A stretch of 64,000 nt of DNA from Caulobacter vibrioides (GCF_002310375.3 NZ_CP023315.3:248001-312000); one strand, 5' to 3'. Numbered from the stretch's first letter, positions 47,167 through 56,791 are shown. Numbers and translations are program-made. The notes: a model not told the origin generated them from the sequence alone.

Positions 47167-47909
47167 TATTCCCCGTACCCCACACCCACCAAATAAAGCC
47201 CATCCGCCGGCGCCACCGGCCCACACTCCCGCCGATCCTTGGCCTCCAGCGCCGCCTTGACGTCGTCCACGGTCCAGCGCCCCGCGCCGACCTCGACGAG
47301 GGTGCCGGTCATCGAGCGGACCTGGCGATGCAGGAAGGACCGCGCCTCGAAATCGAGGTGGATCTCCTCGCCGACCCGCCGTACGCGGGCGACGTCGAGC
47401 GTCTTCACCGGGCTCTTGGACTGGCAGTGCATGTCGCGGAAGGTCGTGAAGTCGTGCAGGCCAACGAGATGCTGGGCGGCGGCGTGCATGGCCTCGTGGT
47501 CGAGGTCCTTCTTCATGTGCCAGACCCGGCCCTTGTCCAGGGCCGGCGGAGCGCGGCGGTTGAGGATCCGGTAGAGGTAGCGCCGCTCATTGGCCGAGAA
47601 CCGCGCGTGCCAGTCGCCCTCCGCCACCTCGGCCGAGAGGATCGACACCGCCTCGCGAGTCAGGTGGGCGTTGAGGGCGTTGAACACCGTCTGAGCGGGC
47701 CAGTCCTTTTCGAGGTCGACATGGACCACCTGGCCGGTGGCGTGGACGCCCGTGTCGGTGCGGCCGGCGGCGGCGATGCGCACCTCTTCGCCGGAGAAGG
47801 CCTTCACCGCCGCCTCGATCGCGCCCTGCACGCTGGGCAGGGTCGCCTGGGCCTGAAACCCCGAGTAGGGGCGGCCGTCATACTCGACCAGGAGGCGGTA
47901 GCGGGGCAT
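47166..47909 (-). CDS. truA: tRNA pseudouridine synthase A
   Basis: A 247-residue TruA. The catalytic aspartate is in [31 protein letters not shown] at the start and [19 protein letters not shown] near the end are conserved. It makes pseudouridine at positions 38-40 of many tRNAs. Its ATG overlaps the fmt stop by one base, so translation is coupled. Confidence 0.95.
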   Translation of the reverse strand: MPRYRLLVEYDGRPYSGFQAQATLPSVQGAIEAAVKAFSGEEVRIAAAGRTDTGVHATGQVVHVDLEKDWPAQTVFNALNAHLTREAVSILSAEVAEGDWHARFSANERRYLYRILNRRAPPALDKGRVWHMKKDLDHEAMHAAAQHLVGLHDFTTFRDMHCQSKSPVKTLDVARVRRVGEEIHLDFEARSFLHRQVRSMTGTLVEVGAGRWTVDDVKAALEAKDRRECGPVAPADGLYLVGVGYGE

Positions 47910-48835
47910 CAGGCCAGGACCGTTCCCGCCGGAACCGGAAAGCCGCGCGTGAAGGTCTGCGCGTCTTGCACGCCCTTGCCTTCGCGCTGAGCCTTCAGCA
48001 GGCGGATGGAGCCGTCTCCGCAGGCGATCAGCAGGGCGTCGTCCAGCGCGGTTCCAGCGACGCCCGAGGCGGCCTCGACGCGCGATAGCAGGGCCTTCAC
48101 CCTGACGGGACCTTTGTCGGACGGGGCCTCTAACCAGGCGCCGGGGAACGGCGAGAGGCCGCGGATGTGGCGGTCGATCTCGGCGGCTGGGCGGGTCCAG
48201 TCGATGCGGGCCTCGGCGGACTTGATCTTCTTGGCGTAGGTGACGCCGTCCTCGGCCTGGGGGGTTTCCTGGACCACCTCGCGCTCGATGGCGGCCAGGG
48301 CTACGGGCAGCAGGCGCGCACCGACGGCGGCCAGCTTGTCGTGCAGGCTGGCGGCCGTGTCATCGTCAGCGATGGCCACCTGTTCGGACATCAGGATAGG
48401 GCCTTCGTCGAGGCCTTCGCTCATCCGCATGACCTGAACGCCGGTGACCGGATCGCCGGCCATGATCGCCCGCTGGATCGGCGCGGCGCCCCGCCAGCGG
48501 GGCAGCAGGCTGGCGTGCAGGTTGAAGCAGCCGTGGATCGGGGCCTCCAGCACCGCCTGCACCAGGATCTGGCCGAAGGCGACAACGACGGCGGCGTCTA
48601 GGTCCAGCGCCTTGAAGGCCTCGATCTCGTCGGGCGTCTTCATCGAGACCGGCGTGCGGACCGGCAGGCCCAGGCCCTCGGCGAAGGCGTGGACCGGCGA
48701 GGGCTTCAGGTCCTGGCCGCGGCCGCGCGGGGCGGGCGGCTGGGAGTAGACGCAGACGATCTCATGGCCGGAGGCGACGAGTTCGGCGAGGCAGGTGACG
48801 GCGAAATCGGGAGTGCCGAGGAAGGCGATGCGCAT
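47909..48835 (-). CDS. fmt: Methionyl-tRNA formyltransferase
   Basis: A 308-residue Fmt. [16 protein letters not shown] at the N-terminus, the catalytic [21 protein letters not shown] block and [16 protein letters not shown] identify it. Fmt_C-type beta-barrel sequence follows (about residues 205-300). It formylates initiator Met-tRNA. fmt-truA form a two-gene unit here; def is 4 kb away on the opposite strand. Confidence 0.95.
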   Translation of the reverse strand: MRIAFLGTPDFAVTCLAELVASGHEIVCVYSQPPAPRGRGQDLKPSPVHAFAEGLGLPVRTPVSMKTPDEIEAFKALDLDAAVVVAFGQILVQAVLEAPIHGCFNLHASLLPRWRGAAPIQRAIMAGDPVTGVQVMRMSEGLDEGPILMSEQVAIADDDTAASLHDKLAAVGARLLPVALAAIEREVVQETPQAEDGVTYAKKIKSAEARIDWTRPAAEIDRHIRGLSPFPGAWLEAPSDKGPVRVKALLSRVEAASGVAGTALDDALLIACGDGSIRLLKAQREGKGVQDAQTFTRGFPVPAGTVLA

Positions 48836-48879
48836 GGCGGGGGTTTAGCGGGCTCGAGCCCCGGACGCAAAGCCCGCTC

Positions 48880-48904
48880 GGAACCTGTGCCTTGGCGCTC
48901 CGTT
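48880..48904 (+). promoter_or_regulatory. EcfG/sigma-T type promoter
   Basis: GGAAC (48880-48884), a 16-base spacer and CGTT (48901-48904) exactly match the consensus of the alphaproteobacterial general-stress sigma factor (sigma-T in Caulobacter). The -10 element is 41 bases before the start of the lipoprotein gene, on the same strand. Confidence 0.75.
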
Positions 48905-48945
48905 ATCCAGCCGACCCATTTTGCTGTCCTTCCAGGAGCACGACC

Positions 48946-49272
48946 ATGCGTTCCAAGCTTTTGCTGATCGCCGCCGGGGCCGCCGCCCTCTCGCTCGCCG
49001 CCTGTTCTCAGGAGCACGCCACCGAAGTGAAGGAAGGCGCCAAGGCCGCCGCCTCGGATGTCAAGGACGCGGCCCACAACATCGCCAACGATCCGGACGT
49101 CAAGGAAGCCGGAACCGCGATCAAGGAAAGCGCCAAGGAAACGGGCGCGGAGCTGAAGGAAGCCGCTGGAGAGGCGGGGCAGGAGCTCAAGCAAGCCGGC
49201 AAGGACTTGAAGCAGGACGCCAAGGAAGGCGCCGCCGAGAGCAAGAAGCAGCTGCACGAGGCGACGAAGTAG
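48946..49272 (+). CDS. Small Ala/Lys-rich lipoprotein, stress-protein-like
   Basis: A 108-residue lipoprotein: MRSKLLLIAAGAAALSLAAC gives a signal peptide with the lipobox LAAC and the lipidated cysteine at residue 20. The mature part is a long amphipathic helix rich in A, K, E and D with repeated motifs such as VKEGAKAAASDVKDAA and LKQAGKDLKQDAKEG. This 11-residue-like periodicity resembles LEA and CsbD-like desiccation/stress proteins. The EcfG-type promoter directly upstream supports a general-stress role. Start at 48946 has AGGAG upstream. Confidence 0.8.
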   Translation: MRSKLLLIAAGAAALSLAACSQEHATEVKEGAKAAASDVKDAAHNIANDPDVKEAGTAIKESAKETGAELKEAAGEAGQELKQAGKDLKQDAKEGAAESKKQLHEATK

Positions 49273-49280
49273 GACACGCG

Positions 49281-49394
49281 AAATCCTCCCCCCGTGGGGG
49301 AGGCGGCCGAAGGCCGGAGGGGGGAGTGCGGGCTATCCGGCTTCTTCCCCCTCCGTTCGCTTCGCGAACACCTCCCCCGTGAGGGGGAGGATTT
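49281..49394. repeat. C/G-block palindromic repeat in a convergent gap
   Basis: TCCTCCCCCCGTGGGGGAGG, a GGCCGAAGGCC hairpin, a TTCGCTTCGCGAA hairpin and CCTCCCCCGTGAGGGGGAGG. It fills the gap between the lipoprotein gene and dapD, which converge. Confidence 0.85.
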
Positions 49395-49401
49395 TGGCGC
49401 A

Positions 49402-50262
49402 TCAATCCCGCAGCAGGTCGTTGATGCTGGTCTTCGACCGCGTTTGCGCGTCCACCGTCTTGACGATCACCGCGCAGTAGAGGCTCGGGCCGCCGTTCGG
49501 GTCGGGCAGGCTGCCGGGGACGACGACGCTGTAGGGCGGCACCTTGCCGATGTGGACCTGGCCGGTCTTGCGGTCGACGATCTTGGTCGAGGCGCTGATG
49601 AACACGCCCATCGACAACACGCTGCCCTCGCCGACGACTACGCCCTCGACGACTTCCGAGCGAGCGCCGATGAAGCAGTTGTCCTCGATGATGGTCGGGT
49701 TGGCTTGCAGGGGCTCCAGCACGCCGCCGATGCCGACGCCGCCCGACAGGTGGACGTTCTTGCCGATCTGGGCGCACGAGCCGACCGTCACCCAGGTGTC
49801 GACCATCGTGCCCTCGTCGACATAGCCGCCGATGTTCACGAACGACGGCATCAGGATCACGTTCTTGCCGATGTGGGCGCCGCGACGGACGATCGCGCCG
49901 GGCACCGCGCGGAAGCCGCCGGCCTCGAACTGCGGGGCGTCCCAGCCGTCGAACTTGTTGGCCACCTTGTCCCACCAGGGACCCACGCCGCCGCCCAGCG
50001 CGCCTGAGCGCATCACGGTGTTGGGGTTCAGGCGGAACGACAGCAGTACGGCCTTCTTCAGCCACTGATGGGTGAACCACTCGCCGTCGATCTTCTCGGC
50101 GACGCGGGCCTCGCCGCTGTCGAGCAGGCGCAGGGCTTCGTCGACGGCGGTGCGGACCGGGCCGGTGGTAGCGGCCGACACGTCGGCGCGGGCTTCCCAG
50201 GCGGCTTCGATCTCGGTTTGCAGATCGGCCAAAGAAACGGAGGGCAGGCTCACGGCGGTCAT
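49402..50262 (-). CDS. dapD: 2,3,4,5-Tetrahydropyridine-2,6-dicarboxylate N-succinyltransferase
   Basis: A 286-residue left-handed beta-helix acyltransferase. Hexapeptide turns run from about residue 110 ([33 protein letters not shown]), and GAPP-type contacts and the FNP-like [11 protein letters not shown] block are conserved. It succinylates tetrahydrodipicolinate in lysine/diaminopimelate synthesis, two steps before DapE. Its start overlaps the HAD stop in ATGA. Confidence 0.95.
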   Translation of the reverse strand: MTAVSLPSVSLADLQTEIEAAWEARADVSAATTGPVRTAVDEALRLLDSGEARVAEKIDGEWFTHQWLKKAVLLSFRLNPNTVMRSGALGGGVGPWWDKVANKFDGWDAPQFEAGGFRAVPGAIVRRGAHIGKNVILMPSFVNIGGYVDEGTMVDTWVTVGSCAQIGKNVHLSGGVGIGGVLEPLQANPTIIEDNCFIGARSEVVEGVVVGEGSVLSMGVFISASTKIVDRKTGQVHIGKVPPYSVVVPGSLPDPNGGPSLYCAVIVKTVDAQTRSKTSINDLLRD

Positions 50263-50924
50263 GCGGGGCTTCCTTGCAGGCGCGCCGAGCTCAAGAACGC
50301 GGCGAGATCGTTGGTGCGGAAATGGACGTGTTCGGAGGTCGAGGCGGCGGCGTGCGGACCGACCAGCACGGTGGTCATGCCCAGGCGAGAGGCCGGCACG
50401 AGGTTCTTCTCGCTGTCCTCGAAGAAGGCCGCCTCGGGGGGGCGCACGGCGTGCATCTTGGTGATCTTGTCGAAGGTCGCCAGGGCGGGCTTGGGCAGGT
50501 AGTCGGCGCTTTCGATGGCGAATAGGTCGTCGAACAGGTCGTGCAGGTTCAGGTGATTCAGCACGCGCTCGGCATGGCCCAGCGATCCATTCGTGAAGAT
50601 CAGCCGCCGTCCCGGCAAGCGTGAGATCGACGCCCGCAGCGCCGCGTCGGGGACCAAGAGGTCCATGGAGACATCGTGCACTTCGTCGAGAAACCGCTTG
50701 GGCTCGACGCTGTGGTTGGCCATCAGGCCCGCCAGGGTCGTGCCGTGTTCCAGGAAGTACTGCTTCTGCAGCGCCCGGGCTTCCTCGCGGGGGAGCCCCG
50801 TTTCGCGCTCGACGAAGTCCGTCATCTTGACCTCGATGAGGCCCATGAACTGGCTTTCCATCGGGTAGAGCGTGTTGTCGAGGTCGAACAGCCAGGTGTC
50901 GACGTGGGAGAGGTCCGCGCTCAT
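50259..50924 (-). CDS. Pyrimidine 5'-nucleotidase-type HAD hydrolase
   Basis: A 221-residue HAD enzyme. Motif [12 protein letters not shown], motif II LIFTNGS, motif III lysine in LPKPALATF and motif [19 protein letters not shown] match the Sdt1/PhoP-like pyrimidine 5'-nucleotidase group. It lies between argB and dapD with ATGA overlaps at both ends, so the three genes form a tightly coupled unit on the minus strand. Confidence 0.88.
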   Translation of the reverse strand: MSADLSHVDTWLFDLDNTLYPMESQFMGLIEVKMTDFVERETGLPREEARALQKQYFLEHGTTLAGLMANHSVEPKRFLDEVHDVSMDLLVPDAALRASISRLPGRRLIFTNGSLGHAERVLNHLNLHDLFDDLFAIESADYLPKPALATFDKITKMHAVRPPEAAFFEDSEKNLVPASRLGMTTVLVGPHAAASTSEHVHFRTNDLAAFLSSARLQGSPA

Positions 50925-51898
50925 CGCTTGATCAGCGTGCCCGCGCCGTACTCGCTGAACAGCTCGACCAGCATGGCGTGGGGGCGACGGCCGTCCAGGA
51001 TGACGACAGCTTCGACGCCCGACTCGATCGCGTGGATGGCGTTCTCCAGCTTCGGGATCATGCCGCCGGTGGCCACGCCCGTGTCGATCAGCGCGCGAGC
51101 CTGTTCGATCGTCATTTCACGGATCAGTTCGCCGTTGCCGTCGAGCACGCCCTTGATGTCGGTCAGCATCAGCATGCGCTTGGCCTTCAGCGCGCCGGCC
51201 AGGGCGCCGGCCACGGTGTCGGCGTTGATGTTGAAGGTGTCGCCAGCCGGCGAAACGCCAATCGGCGCGACGACCGGGATGTAGTCGTGCTCCGAGGTCA
51301 GCAGGGCCTCGATCAGCTGGGGATCCACCTTGGTGGGCTCGCCCACGAAGCCAAGGTCCACCGCCTGCTCGATATTGCTGTCGGGGTCCTTCTTGGTCCG
51401 GGTCACCTTTTCGGCGGTGATCAGGCGAGCGTCCTTGCCCGACAGGCCCACGCCGCGCACGTCGGCTTCGGCGCCGGCCAGCGTGATCCAGTTGGCGATT
51501 TCCTTATTGATCGCGCCCGACAGCACCATCTCGGCGACTTCCATCGTCGCTTCGTCAGTGACGCGCAGGCCGTCGACAAAGGTCGACTTCACGCCGGCCT
51601 TGTCGAGCATGCGGCTGATCTGCGGACCGCCGCCGTGAACGACCACCGGGTGCACGCCCAAGAGCTTCAGCAGGACCGCGTCGGCGGCGAAGACCTTGGC
51701 CACATCTTCCTGGCCCATCGCGTGGCCGCCGTATTTGATCACGACCGTTTCGCGATCGTAGATCTGGATGTAGGGCAGGGCCTCGGCCAGGGTCTTGGCG
51801 GTGGCCCAGCCAGCTTCCTCGGCGACGTCGGTCAAGGCGGCGTTCCTCGATGCGGAAAAGAGCGGCGCCTCGATAGCGGACCCCGCACCCCCTGTCAT
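50921..51898 (-). CDS. argB: Acetylglutamate kinase
   Basis: A 325-residue amino-acid-kinase-fold enzyme. [26 protein letters not shown], and the nucleotide block [19 protein letters not shown] followed by [15 protein letters not shown] are all ArgB signatures. It makes N-acetylglutamyl phosphate in arginine synthesis. I start at ATG 51898; the open frame continues upstream through the SemiSWEET gene without family similarity. Confidence 0.94.
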   Translation of the reverse strand: MTGGAGSAIEAPLFSASRNAALTDVAEEAGWATAKTLAEALPYIQIYDRETVVIKYGGHAMGQEDVAKVFAADAVLLKLLGVHPVVVHGGGPQISRMLDKAGVKSTFVDGLRVTDEATMEVAEMVLSGAINKEIANWITLAGAEADVRGVGLSGKDARLITAEKVTRTKKDPDSNIEQAVDLGFVGEPTKVDPQLIEALLTSEHDYIPVVAPIGVSPAGDTFNINADTVAGALAGALKAKRMLMLTDIKGVLDGNGELIREMTIEQARALIDTGVATGGMIPKLENAIHAIESGVEAVVILDGRRPHAMLVELFSEYGAGTLIKR

Positions 51899-51918
51899 CA
51901 AAAACGAACCCCGCAGCT

Positions 51919-52188
51919 TTACGCGCGACGGAACCGCAGCTTGAGCGCCAGCATGGTGCCGGCCATCAGAAGGCACGCGAGGTTGGACACGATCACCGGC
52001 CAGGCCCGGATCATGAAGCCGTAGGTCAACCAGCAACCAAACCCAGCGACGGTGACCACGTACATGCGCAGGGAGACCGCCGAAGCATCCCTTTCTCGCC
52101 AGGTCTTGAGGATTTGGGGCGCGAAGCTGCCGATCGAAAGCAACGCGGCCAGGGTTCCGACCAACACCGCAAGGGGCGGCCCCGACAT
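51919..52188 (-). CDS. SemiSWEET-type PQ-loop transporter
   Basis: An 89-residue protein with three predicted helices. [25 protein letters not shown] holds the PQ-loop proline and glutamine plus the SVSL element. [27 protein letters not shown] has the WxxYG and asparagine typical of SemiSWEET. These small proteins work as dimers and carry sugars or other small solutes. Its start overlaps the lovR stop by one base, so it is part of the lovK-lovR unit. Confidence 0.85.
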   Translation of the reverse strand: MSGPPLAVLVGTLAALLSIGSFAPQILKTWRERDASAVSLRMYVVTVAGFGCWLTYGFMIRAWPVIVSNLACLLMAGTMLALKLRFRRA

Positions 52189-52655
52189 CAGGCGGTCCTA
52201 GGCAGCACGTCCCCTACGCCCCAACGCGCGGCGTAGGCCGGCGCGAGGGCCAGGCCGACGGGAACCGGACCCGGCGCGCGCCCCTCGGTGAGGCACACCG
52301 CGAGATAGGCCAGCGCGGTCTTCACGCCATGCTCGGAATAGGGCTTGCCGATCACGCCGCATGCGCCGGCGAAATCATCGGGCAGGCGTTTGACGTTCGC
52401 GGTCATGAACAGGGCGACCCCGCCACAGTCGTCAGCGATCCGGCGAGCGACATCGACGCCCGTGGGGCCGTCGCTGAGATGGACGTCGACGAGCGCGAGG
52501 TCAGGGTGCAGTCGCTCCGCCAAGGCTACGGCTTCGACCGAACTCATGGCGCAGCCGAGCGGGCGGCAACCAGCCTCCTCGATCAGATGCTCCAGTTCGA
52601 TGGCGAGAAGCATCTCGTCTTCGACAATCAGAACATCGAGCGCTGGCCGGCTCAT
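52188..52655 (-). CDS. lovR: Single-domain response regulator LovR
   Basis: A 155-residue receiver-only protein: acid pocket LIVEDEM, phospho-acceptor D57 in [14 protein letters not shown], switch threonine in ALFMTANV and lysine in GVIGKPYS. It has no output domain. In Caulobacter LovR works with LovK to set the general stress response and cell attachment. It starts 17 bases after the lovK stop; an upstream in-frame ATG would lie inside lovK. Confidence 0.92.
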   Translation of the reverse strand: MSRPALDVLIVEDEMLLAIELEHLIEEAGCRPLGCAMSSVEAVALAERLHPDLALVDVHLSDGPTGVDVARRIADDCGGVALFMTANVKRLPDDFAGACGVIGKPYSEHGVKTALAYLAVCLTEGRAPGPVPVGLALAPAYAARWGVGDVLPRTA

Positions 52656-52672
52656 TGTACAAATGTCCTTAC

Positions 52673-53779
52673 CTAGTGCGCCCCATCGACGGGCAATAGA
52701 ACGACCACACGGGTTCCGGGTTCCGCGTCGGTGGTTTCCCACTTCGCCTTCAGCTGCTGGCAGAGCAGCTGAACGATGGTGAGGCCAAAGCCGGACGTTT
52801 GCGTTTCCCTGTCCAGACCAACGCCGTCGTCTGTGATTTCGATCCGGAAAACACCGTTTAGGCGCGAGACGCCGACAAAGATGCGGCCGCCGCGTCCCTC
52901 GGGAAAGCCGTGTCGCAGAGCGTTGGTCAGCAGCTCGTTGACGACCAGGGCCAGGGGCGCGGCCTTGGCGGCGGGGATCTCGACGCGCTCAAGATCCAGC
53001 TCGACCCGAATGTCGTCGCGCATGGCCGAGCCCATCAGGTCGGCGACGATGTCGCGAATGAACGCCGAGACGTCGAAGCGCTCCACGTCCTCGCTCTGGA
53101 ACAGGCGGCGGTGGACCGTCGCAATGGCGTTGACCCGGCCCAGCATGCCCTTCAACGACGCCTTGACCGCAGGATCAGGCACGCGCCGGTTCTGCAGCAG
53201 CAGCAGGCTCGAGATGAGCTGAAGGTTGTTCTTCACGCGGTGGTCCACCTCGTGAAGCAAGACGGTCTTCTGCTCCAGCGCCTGGGTCAGTTCGCGCGTC
53301 CGCTCGTCCACCATCTGCTGAAGGCCGTCGCTGTGGTCGCGAGCGCGAACCTCAACGGCCTTCCTGTCGGTGACGTCCAGTTGTGAGCCGAAGAAATAGA
53401 CGATCCGCCCGGCGTCGTTGCGCACCGGTGACAGATAAAGAGCGTTCCAGAAGGCCGAGCCGTCCTTGCGGTAGTTCAGCAGGTCGACCGTGACGTCTTC
53501 TCCGGCCGTCACCGCGTCCCGCACGGTCTGCACGGCCTTTGGGTCGGTGTCTGGGCCCTGCAGGAAGCGGCAATTTCGGCCGATGATCTCGTCGCGGGAA
53601 TAGCCGGTCAGTTTCAGGAAGGCGTCGTTCGCGAAGATGATGGGATTGTCGGCCTGGGTTGCGTCGGTGACGATCATGGCCATGCGGGTAGCCCGGATCG
53701 CTGCGGCGAATGGATCGCCGACATCATGTCCGGCGGCGAGTCGCTCGCCGGCCCGGCGCGATTCCGAATAGTCTTCCAA
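52673..53779 (-). CDS. lovK: Blue-light sensor histidine kinase LovK
   Basis: A 368-residue kinase. The LOV domain (about 25-140) has GRNCRFLQG with the flavin-adduct cysteine, then NYRKDGSAFWNAL and FFGSQLDVTDRK. The HisKA_2/HWE-like dimerisation helix VLLHEVDHRVKNNLQLISSLLLLQ gives H180. The ATPase domain has LVVNELLTNALRHGFP and ITDDGVGL. The start is TTG at 53779, which gives the length known for Caulobacter LovK. An EcfG-type promoter lies just upstream. Confidence 0.94.
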   Translation of the reverse strand: MEDYSESRRAGERLAAGHDVGDPFAAAIRATRMAMIVTDATQADNPIIFANDAFLKLTGYSRDEIIGRNCRFLQGPDTDPKAVQTVRDAVTAGEDVTVDLLNYRKDGSAFWNALYLSPVRNDAGRIVYFFGSQLDVTDRKAVEVRARDHSDGLQQMVDERTRELTQALEQKTVLLHEVDHRVKNNLQLISSLLLLQNRRVPDPAVKASLKGMLGRVNAIATVHRRLFQSEDVERFDVSAFIRDIVADLMGSAMRDDIRVELDLERVEIPAAKAAPLALVVNELLTNALRHGFPEGRGGRIFVGVSRLNGVFRIEITDDGVGLDRETQTSGFGLTIVQLLCQQLKAKWETTDAEPGTRVVVLLPVDGAH

Positions 53780-53809
53780 GGCTAAGCTCCCACCTCCCCG
53801 TGGACGCTC

Positions 53810-53834
53810 AACGTACCCGATCTTGTCGAGTTCC
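53810..53834 (-). promoter_or_regulatory. EcfG/sigma-T type promoter of lovK
   Basis: On the minus strand GGAAC, a 16-base spacer and CGTT form a perfect match to the general-stress promoter consensus. The -10 element is 31 bases before the lovK TTG. Sigma-T control of lovK-lovR has been reported in Caulobacter, which supports the call. Confidence 0.8.
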
Positions 53835-53907
53835 CAACAGAGGTTGCGCCCCGGCGTGAGGACCCGCCGGACCTGGGGCCGTTCTAGCCGGTCGCTGCGA
53901 TGATCGA

Positions 53908-53941
53908 GGGCTCGCCCGGACTTCCCGGAACGGACGAGCCC
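53908..53941 (-). terminator. Hairpin beyond the sulfate-binding protein gene
   Basis: GGGCTCG and CGAGCCC arms with partly paired interior lie 12 bases beyond the gene's stop on the minus strand. There is no T-run, so it may be only a weak or Rho-assisted terminator that separates this gene from lovK. Confidence 0.4.
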
Positions 53942-53952
53942 CGAGGCCGGCG

Positions 53953-55002
53953 CTACTTGGGTCGATAGATACGGTCGAAGGCGCCGCCGTCGTTGAAATG
54001 CGTAGCCTGCGCCTTTTTCCAGCCGCCGAAGGTGTCGTCGATCGTCACCAGCGGGATCTGTTTGAACTTGCTGGCGTACTTGGCTGCGACGGCCGCGTTG
54101 CGCGGACGGTAGTGGTGCTTGGCGATGAGATTCTGAGCGAGCGGGCTGTAGAGGAAGTTCAGATACCCCTGGGCCACGGTTCGGGTCTTGTGGCGATCCA
54201 CATTCTTGTCGACCAGGGCGACCGGCGGCTCGGCCAGGATCGACAACGACGGGTAGACGATGTCGAACTTGCCGGGCAGTTCCTCCTGGGCGAGGTAGGC
54301 TTCGTTCTCCCACGTCAGCAGGACATCACCGATGCCGCGCTGGGTGAAGGTGGTGGTCGCGCCGCGCGCGCCCGTATCAAGAATCGGGACGTGTTCGAAC
54401 AGGGCCTTCACATAGGCCTCGGCCTTGGCGGCGTCGCCGCCCGGCTGTTTGAGCGCCCAGGCCCAGGCCGCCAGATAGTTCCAGCGCGCGCCGCCGGAGG
54501 TCTTGGGATTGGGCGTGATGACCTCGACGCCGGGCTTGATCAGGTCGCTCCAGTCCTTGACCTTGCTAGGATTGCCCTTGCGGACGAGGAAGACGATCGT
54601 CGAAGTATAGGGCGTGGAGTTCTGCGGGAGCCGCGACTGCCAGTTGGCGGGCAGCAAGCGCCCCTTGGTGGCGATTTCGTCGATGTCATAGGCGAGCGCC
54701 AGGGTGACGACATCGGCCTGGAGCCCGTCAATCACCGATCGCGCCTGCTTACCCGAGCCGCCGTGGCTTTGGTTGATGGTCAGGGTCTGACCGACGCGCG
54801 TCTTCCAGTAGGTCGCGTAGGCCGCGTTGATATCCTTGTAGAGCTCTCGCGTGGGGTCATAGCTGACGTTCAGCAGCGTGACCGTCTTGCCTTGAGCATG
54901 GGCGACGCCGCCAAGCAGGGCGGGCGCGGCGAGAACGCCGGCGCCCACCGTGGCGGCGCCGAGGACACCTCGTCGCGTGGGTTTGTCAAAATGACGAGCC
55001 AT
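53953..55002 (-). CDS. Sulfate/thiosulfate ABC transporter substrate-binding protein
   Basis: A 349-residue periplasmic binding protein of the Sbp/CysP family: [56 protein letters not shown] and TWENEAYLA are typical. The N-terminus [20 protein letters not shown] has a twin-arginine pair and looks like a Tat signal. The membrane and ATPase partners (CysT, CysW, CysA) are not adjacent. It follows the porin gene by 24 bases, which suggests a joint outer-membrane and periplasmic uptake unit. Confidence 0.9.
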   Translation of the reverse strand: MARHFDKPTRRGVLGAATVGAGVLAAPALLGGVAHAQGKTVTLLNVSYDPTRELYKDINAAYATYWKTRVGQTLTINQSHGGSGKQARSVIDGLQADVVTLALAYDIDEIATKGRLLPANWQSRLPQNSTPYTSTIVFLVRKGNPSKVKDWSDLIKPGVEVITPNPKTSGGARWNYLAAWAWALKQPGGDAAKAEAYVKALFEHVPILDTGARGATTTFTQRGIGDVLLTWENEAYLAQEELPGKFDIVYPSLSILAEPPVALVDKNVDRHKTRTVAQGYLNFLYSPLAQNLIAKHHYRPRNAAVAAKYASKFKQIPLVTIDDTFGGWKKAQATHFNDGGAFDRIYRPK

Positions 55003-55026
55003 GAAGTGTCCTCGGTGCTGCGGTGG

Positions 55027-56568
55027 TTAGAAGACGTACTGTGTTCGGACGGACCAGATATCGAGGTCCTGGCCGACCTGCGCCCCTGCGGGCGGGGTTG
55101 AGCCGGCGACGAAGGCCGTGCCGCCCGGCGAGAGGCGATTGACCTCGACATTGCGGTACGCCGCGGAGAGCGAAACGACCGAATTGAGGTACCAGTTCAC
55201 GCCCAGCGACAAGATGTTCTGCTCGCCGCCACGGATCGCGCCGGCGACGGGCGAGGAGCCCGCCGGGCCCGCCAGATAGTCGAGGTCGAAGTTCGAATAG
55301 CGCGCGGCGAGTTCGATCGCGCCCCAGTTCCCCTTCTTCAGGTCGAAGGGCTTGGCGGGGCGCGGCGCATCGAAGCCAGCGGTCGCGGTGCTGTAGCGGC
55401 GAGCCTCGCCCGTCAGGGTCCAGCCGGCCTGGACATACCAGCCATTGAACTTCGGATCCGCCAGCGTGCTGCTGCGACGCTTGACCTTGATGTCAAAGTA
55501 TTCGGCCTGAACGAAGACGTTCTTGCGCATCGCGCCGAACTCCAGACCGATCGCGGTCAGGCTGTCGGCGTCGATATTGCCCGTGTCGATCAGGCGCGCG
55601 CCATCGACGCGCAGTTCAGGTCGATCGCGCAGGCGCAGGTTGCTGATGGCGCCGCCGGTCGCGGCGACGTCCGGACCGCCCTTGGCGGGATGGATGACAA
55701 GGTTGGTGTTCACCCCGGTGTGGATCAGCCAGCCATCGCCCTTGAAGGGGACAACCGAGAAGCGGCCGATAACGCCGAGTTGTTCGTCGAACGTCTGGGT
55801 CGTGACGGTGTTGCCGGTGACGGCTGCGGAGAAGTTCCAGCGTTCGCCGTTATGGAACACCCCGATCGTCGCGCGGCCGTCGCCGCCTGCAAGACCTCGG
55901 ACCGTCTCGGCGACCGACGCCCGCTCGGGGAAGAGCGACCCGGTGAAGCTGGCGGCGTCTTCCAGGCTGGTGGGGTGCGGATAGAAGCCCGCGCGGACCT
56001 TCACCGGCAAGCCGCTGTATTGAAGCCAGGCCGAGGAGATCTTCCCGGCCTCTTCCGTGCCGGAGCCACCGAAATCGTAGACCATGTTGTAGTCGAAGGC
56101 GCCGAAGACCTTGCCCTCGATGCCCAGGCGAGCGCGGCGGACGTTTACGCCGTCGGAAAGATCGCGCACGCGGTCGTTTTCGGTCGCGTCGCCGAACGAG
56201 CCTCTGCGGAAGTCCGTGGCCAAGGGGCCGGCGGGCCTTTGGTCGTAGCGCGCGGCGTCGGCCTGGAAGAAGCCGCGGATCGACGCTGAGAACGCCCCGT
56301 CGCCGGTCGAGAATGTCGGACGCCCGTTCGCCATGCTGACGGTGGTCGCGCTCTGAGCGGCTTTGGCGTCCTTGGCGGTGGCGGCGGTGGTGGCGGCCCT
56401 CAGGTCGGAAACCTGCTTTTGCAGGGCCTGAAGTTGCGCCTCAAGCGCGGCGATACGGGCGGTGGCGTCGTCGGACGACGAGGTTTGGGCCGACGCAGCG
56501 CCGGCGGTGATGAGCAGGGAAGCGCCCGCGATCAACGCGGCGCGGAAGGCAGTCTTGGCAACGGTCAT
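55027..56568 (-). CDS. Outer-membrane porin, OprP/OprO type
   Basis: A 513-residue porin. Signal peptide (residues 1-28), then a coiled-coil segment (IAALEAQLQALQKQVSDL, about 38-60), then a beta-barrel ending in an aromatic residue (VRTQYVF). RRARLGIEGKVFGAFDYNMVYDFGG and GWYVQAGWTLTGEARRY are shared by the phosphate-selective porin O/P family. Family members pass phosphate or other anions. Coupling to a sulfate-binding protein suggests an oxyanion other than phosphate is possible. Confidence 0.85.
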   Translation of the reverse strand: MTVAKTAFRAALIAGASLLITAGAASAQTSSSDDATARIAALEAQLQALQKQVSDLRAATTAATAKDAKAAQSATTVSMANGRPTFSTGDGAFSASIRGFFQADAARYDQRPAGPLATDFRRGSFGDATENDRVRDLSDGVNVRRARLGIEGKVFGAFDYNMVYDFGGSGTEEAGKISSAWLQYSGLPVKVRAGFYPHPTSLEDAASFTGSLFPERASVAETVRGLAGGDGRATIGVFHNGERWNFSAAVTGNTVTTQTFDEQLGVIGRFSVVPFKGDGWLIHTGVNTNLVIHPAKGGPDVAATGGAISNLRLRDRPELRVDGARLIDTGNIDADSLTAIGLEFGAMRKNVFVQAEYFDIKVKRRSSTLADPKFNGWYVQAGWTLTGEARRYSTATAGFDAPRPAKPFDLKKGNWGAIELAARYSNFDLDYLAGPAGSSPVAGAIRGGEQNILSLGVNWYLNSVVSLSAAYRNVEVNRLSPGGTAFVAGSTPPAGAQVGQDLDIWSVRTQYVF

Positions 56569-56756
56569 CGTTAGTCCCCTCTCGGCGCGCAGCGCGAGCC
56601 GACCTGCCGAGCCTAAGGGAGACGATTAATCCCAGCTCGGGAATAGAGATTAAGGGAGTCGCCCCCGAGATTTTCTTGAGGCGCGACGAAGTGTCGCGAA
56701 AAAATCCGCGAATCTTCTACGGAATCAAACGGTTGAAGCGATTAACAATCCGTTCG

Positions 56757-56791
56757 CGCAAAAGGCCGCCTCGGTCTCCCGAGGCGGCCTT
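56757..56791 (-). terminator. Rho-independent terminator of the autotransporter gene
   Basis: AAGGCCGCCTCGG and CCGAGGCGGCCTT form a perfect 13-bp stem with a four-base loop. On the minus strand it is followed by TTGCG, a short T-run, and it lies 39 bases beyond the autotransporter stop. Confidence 0.8.
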
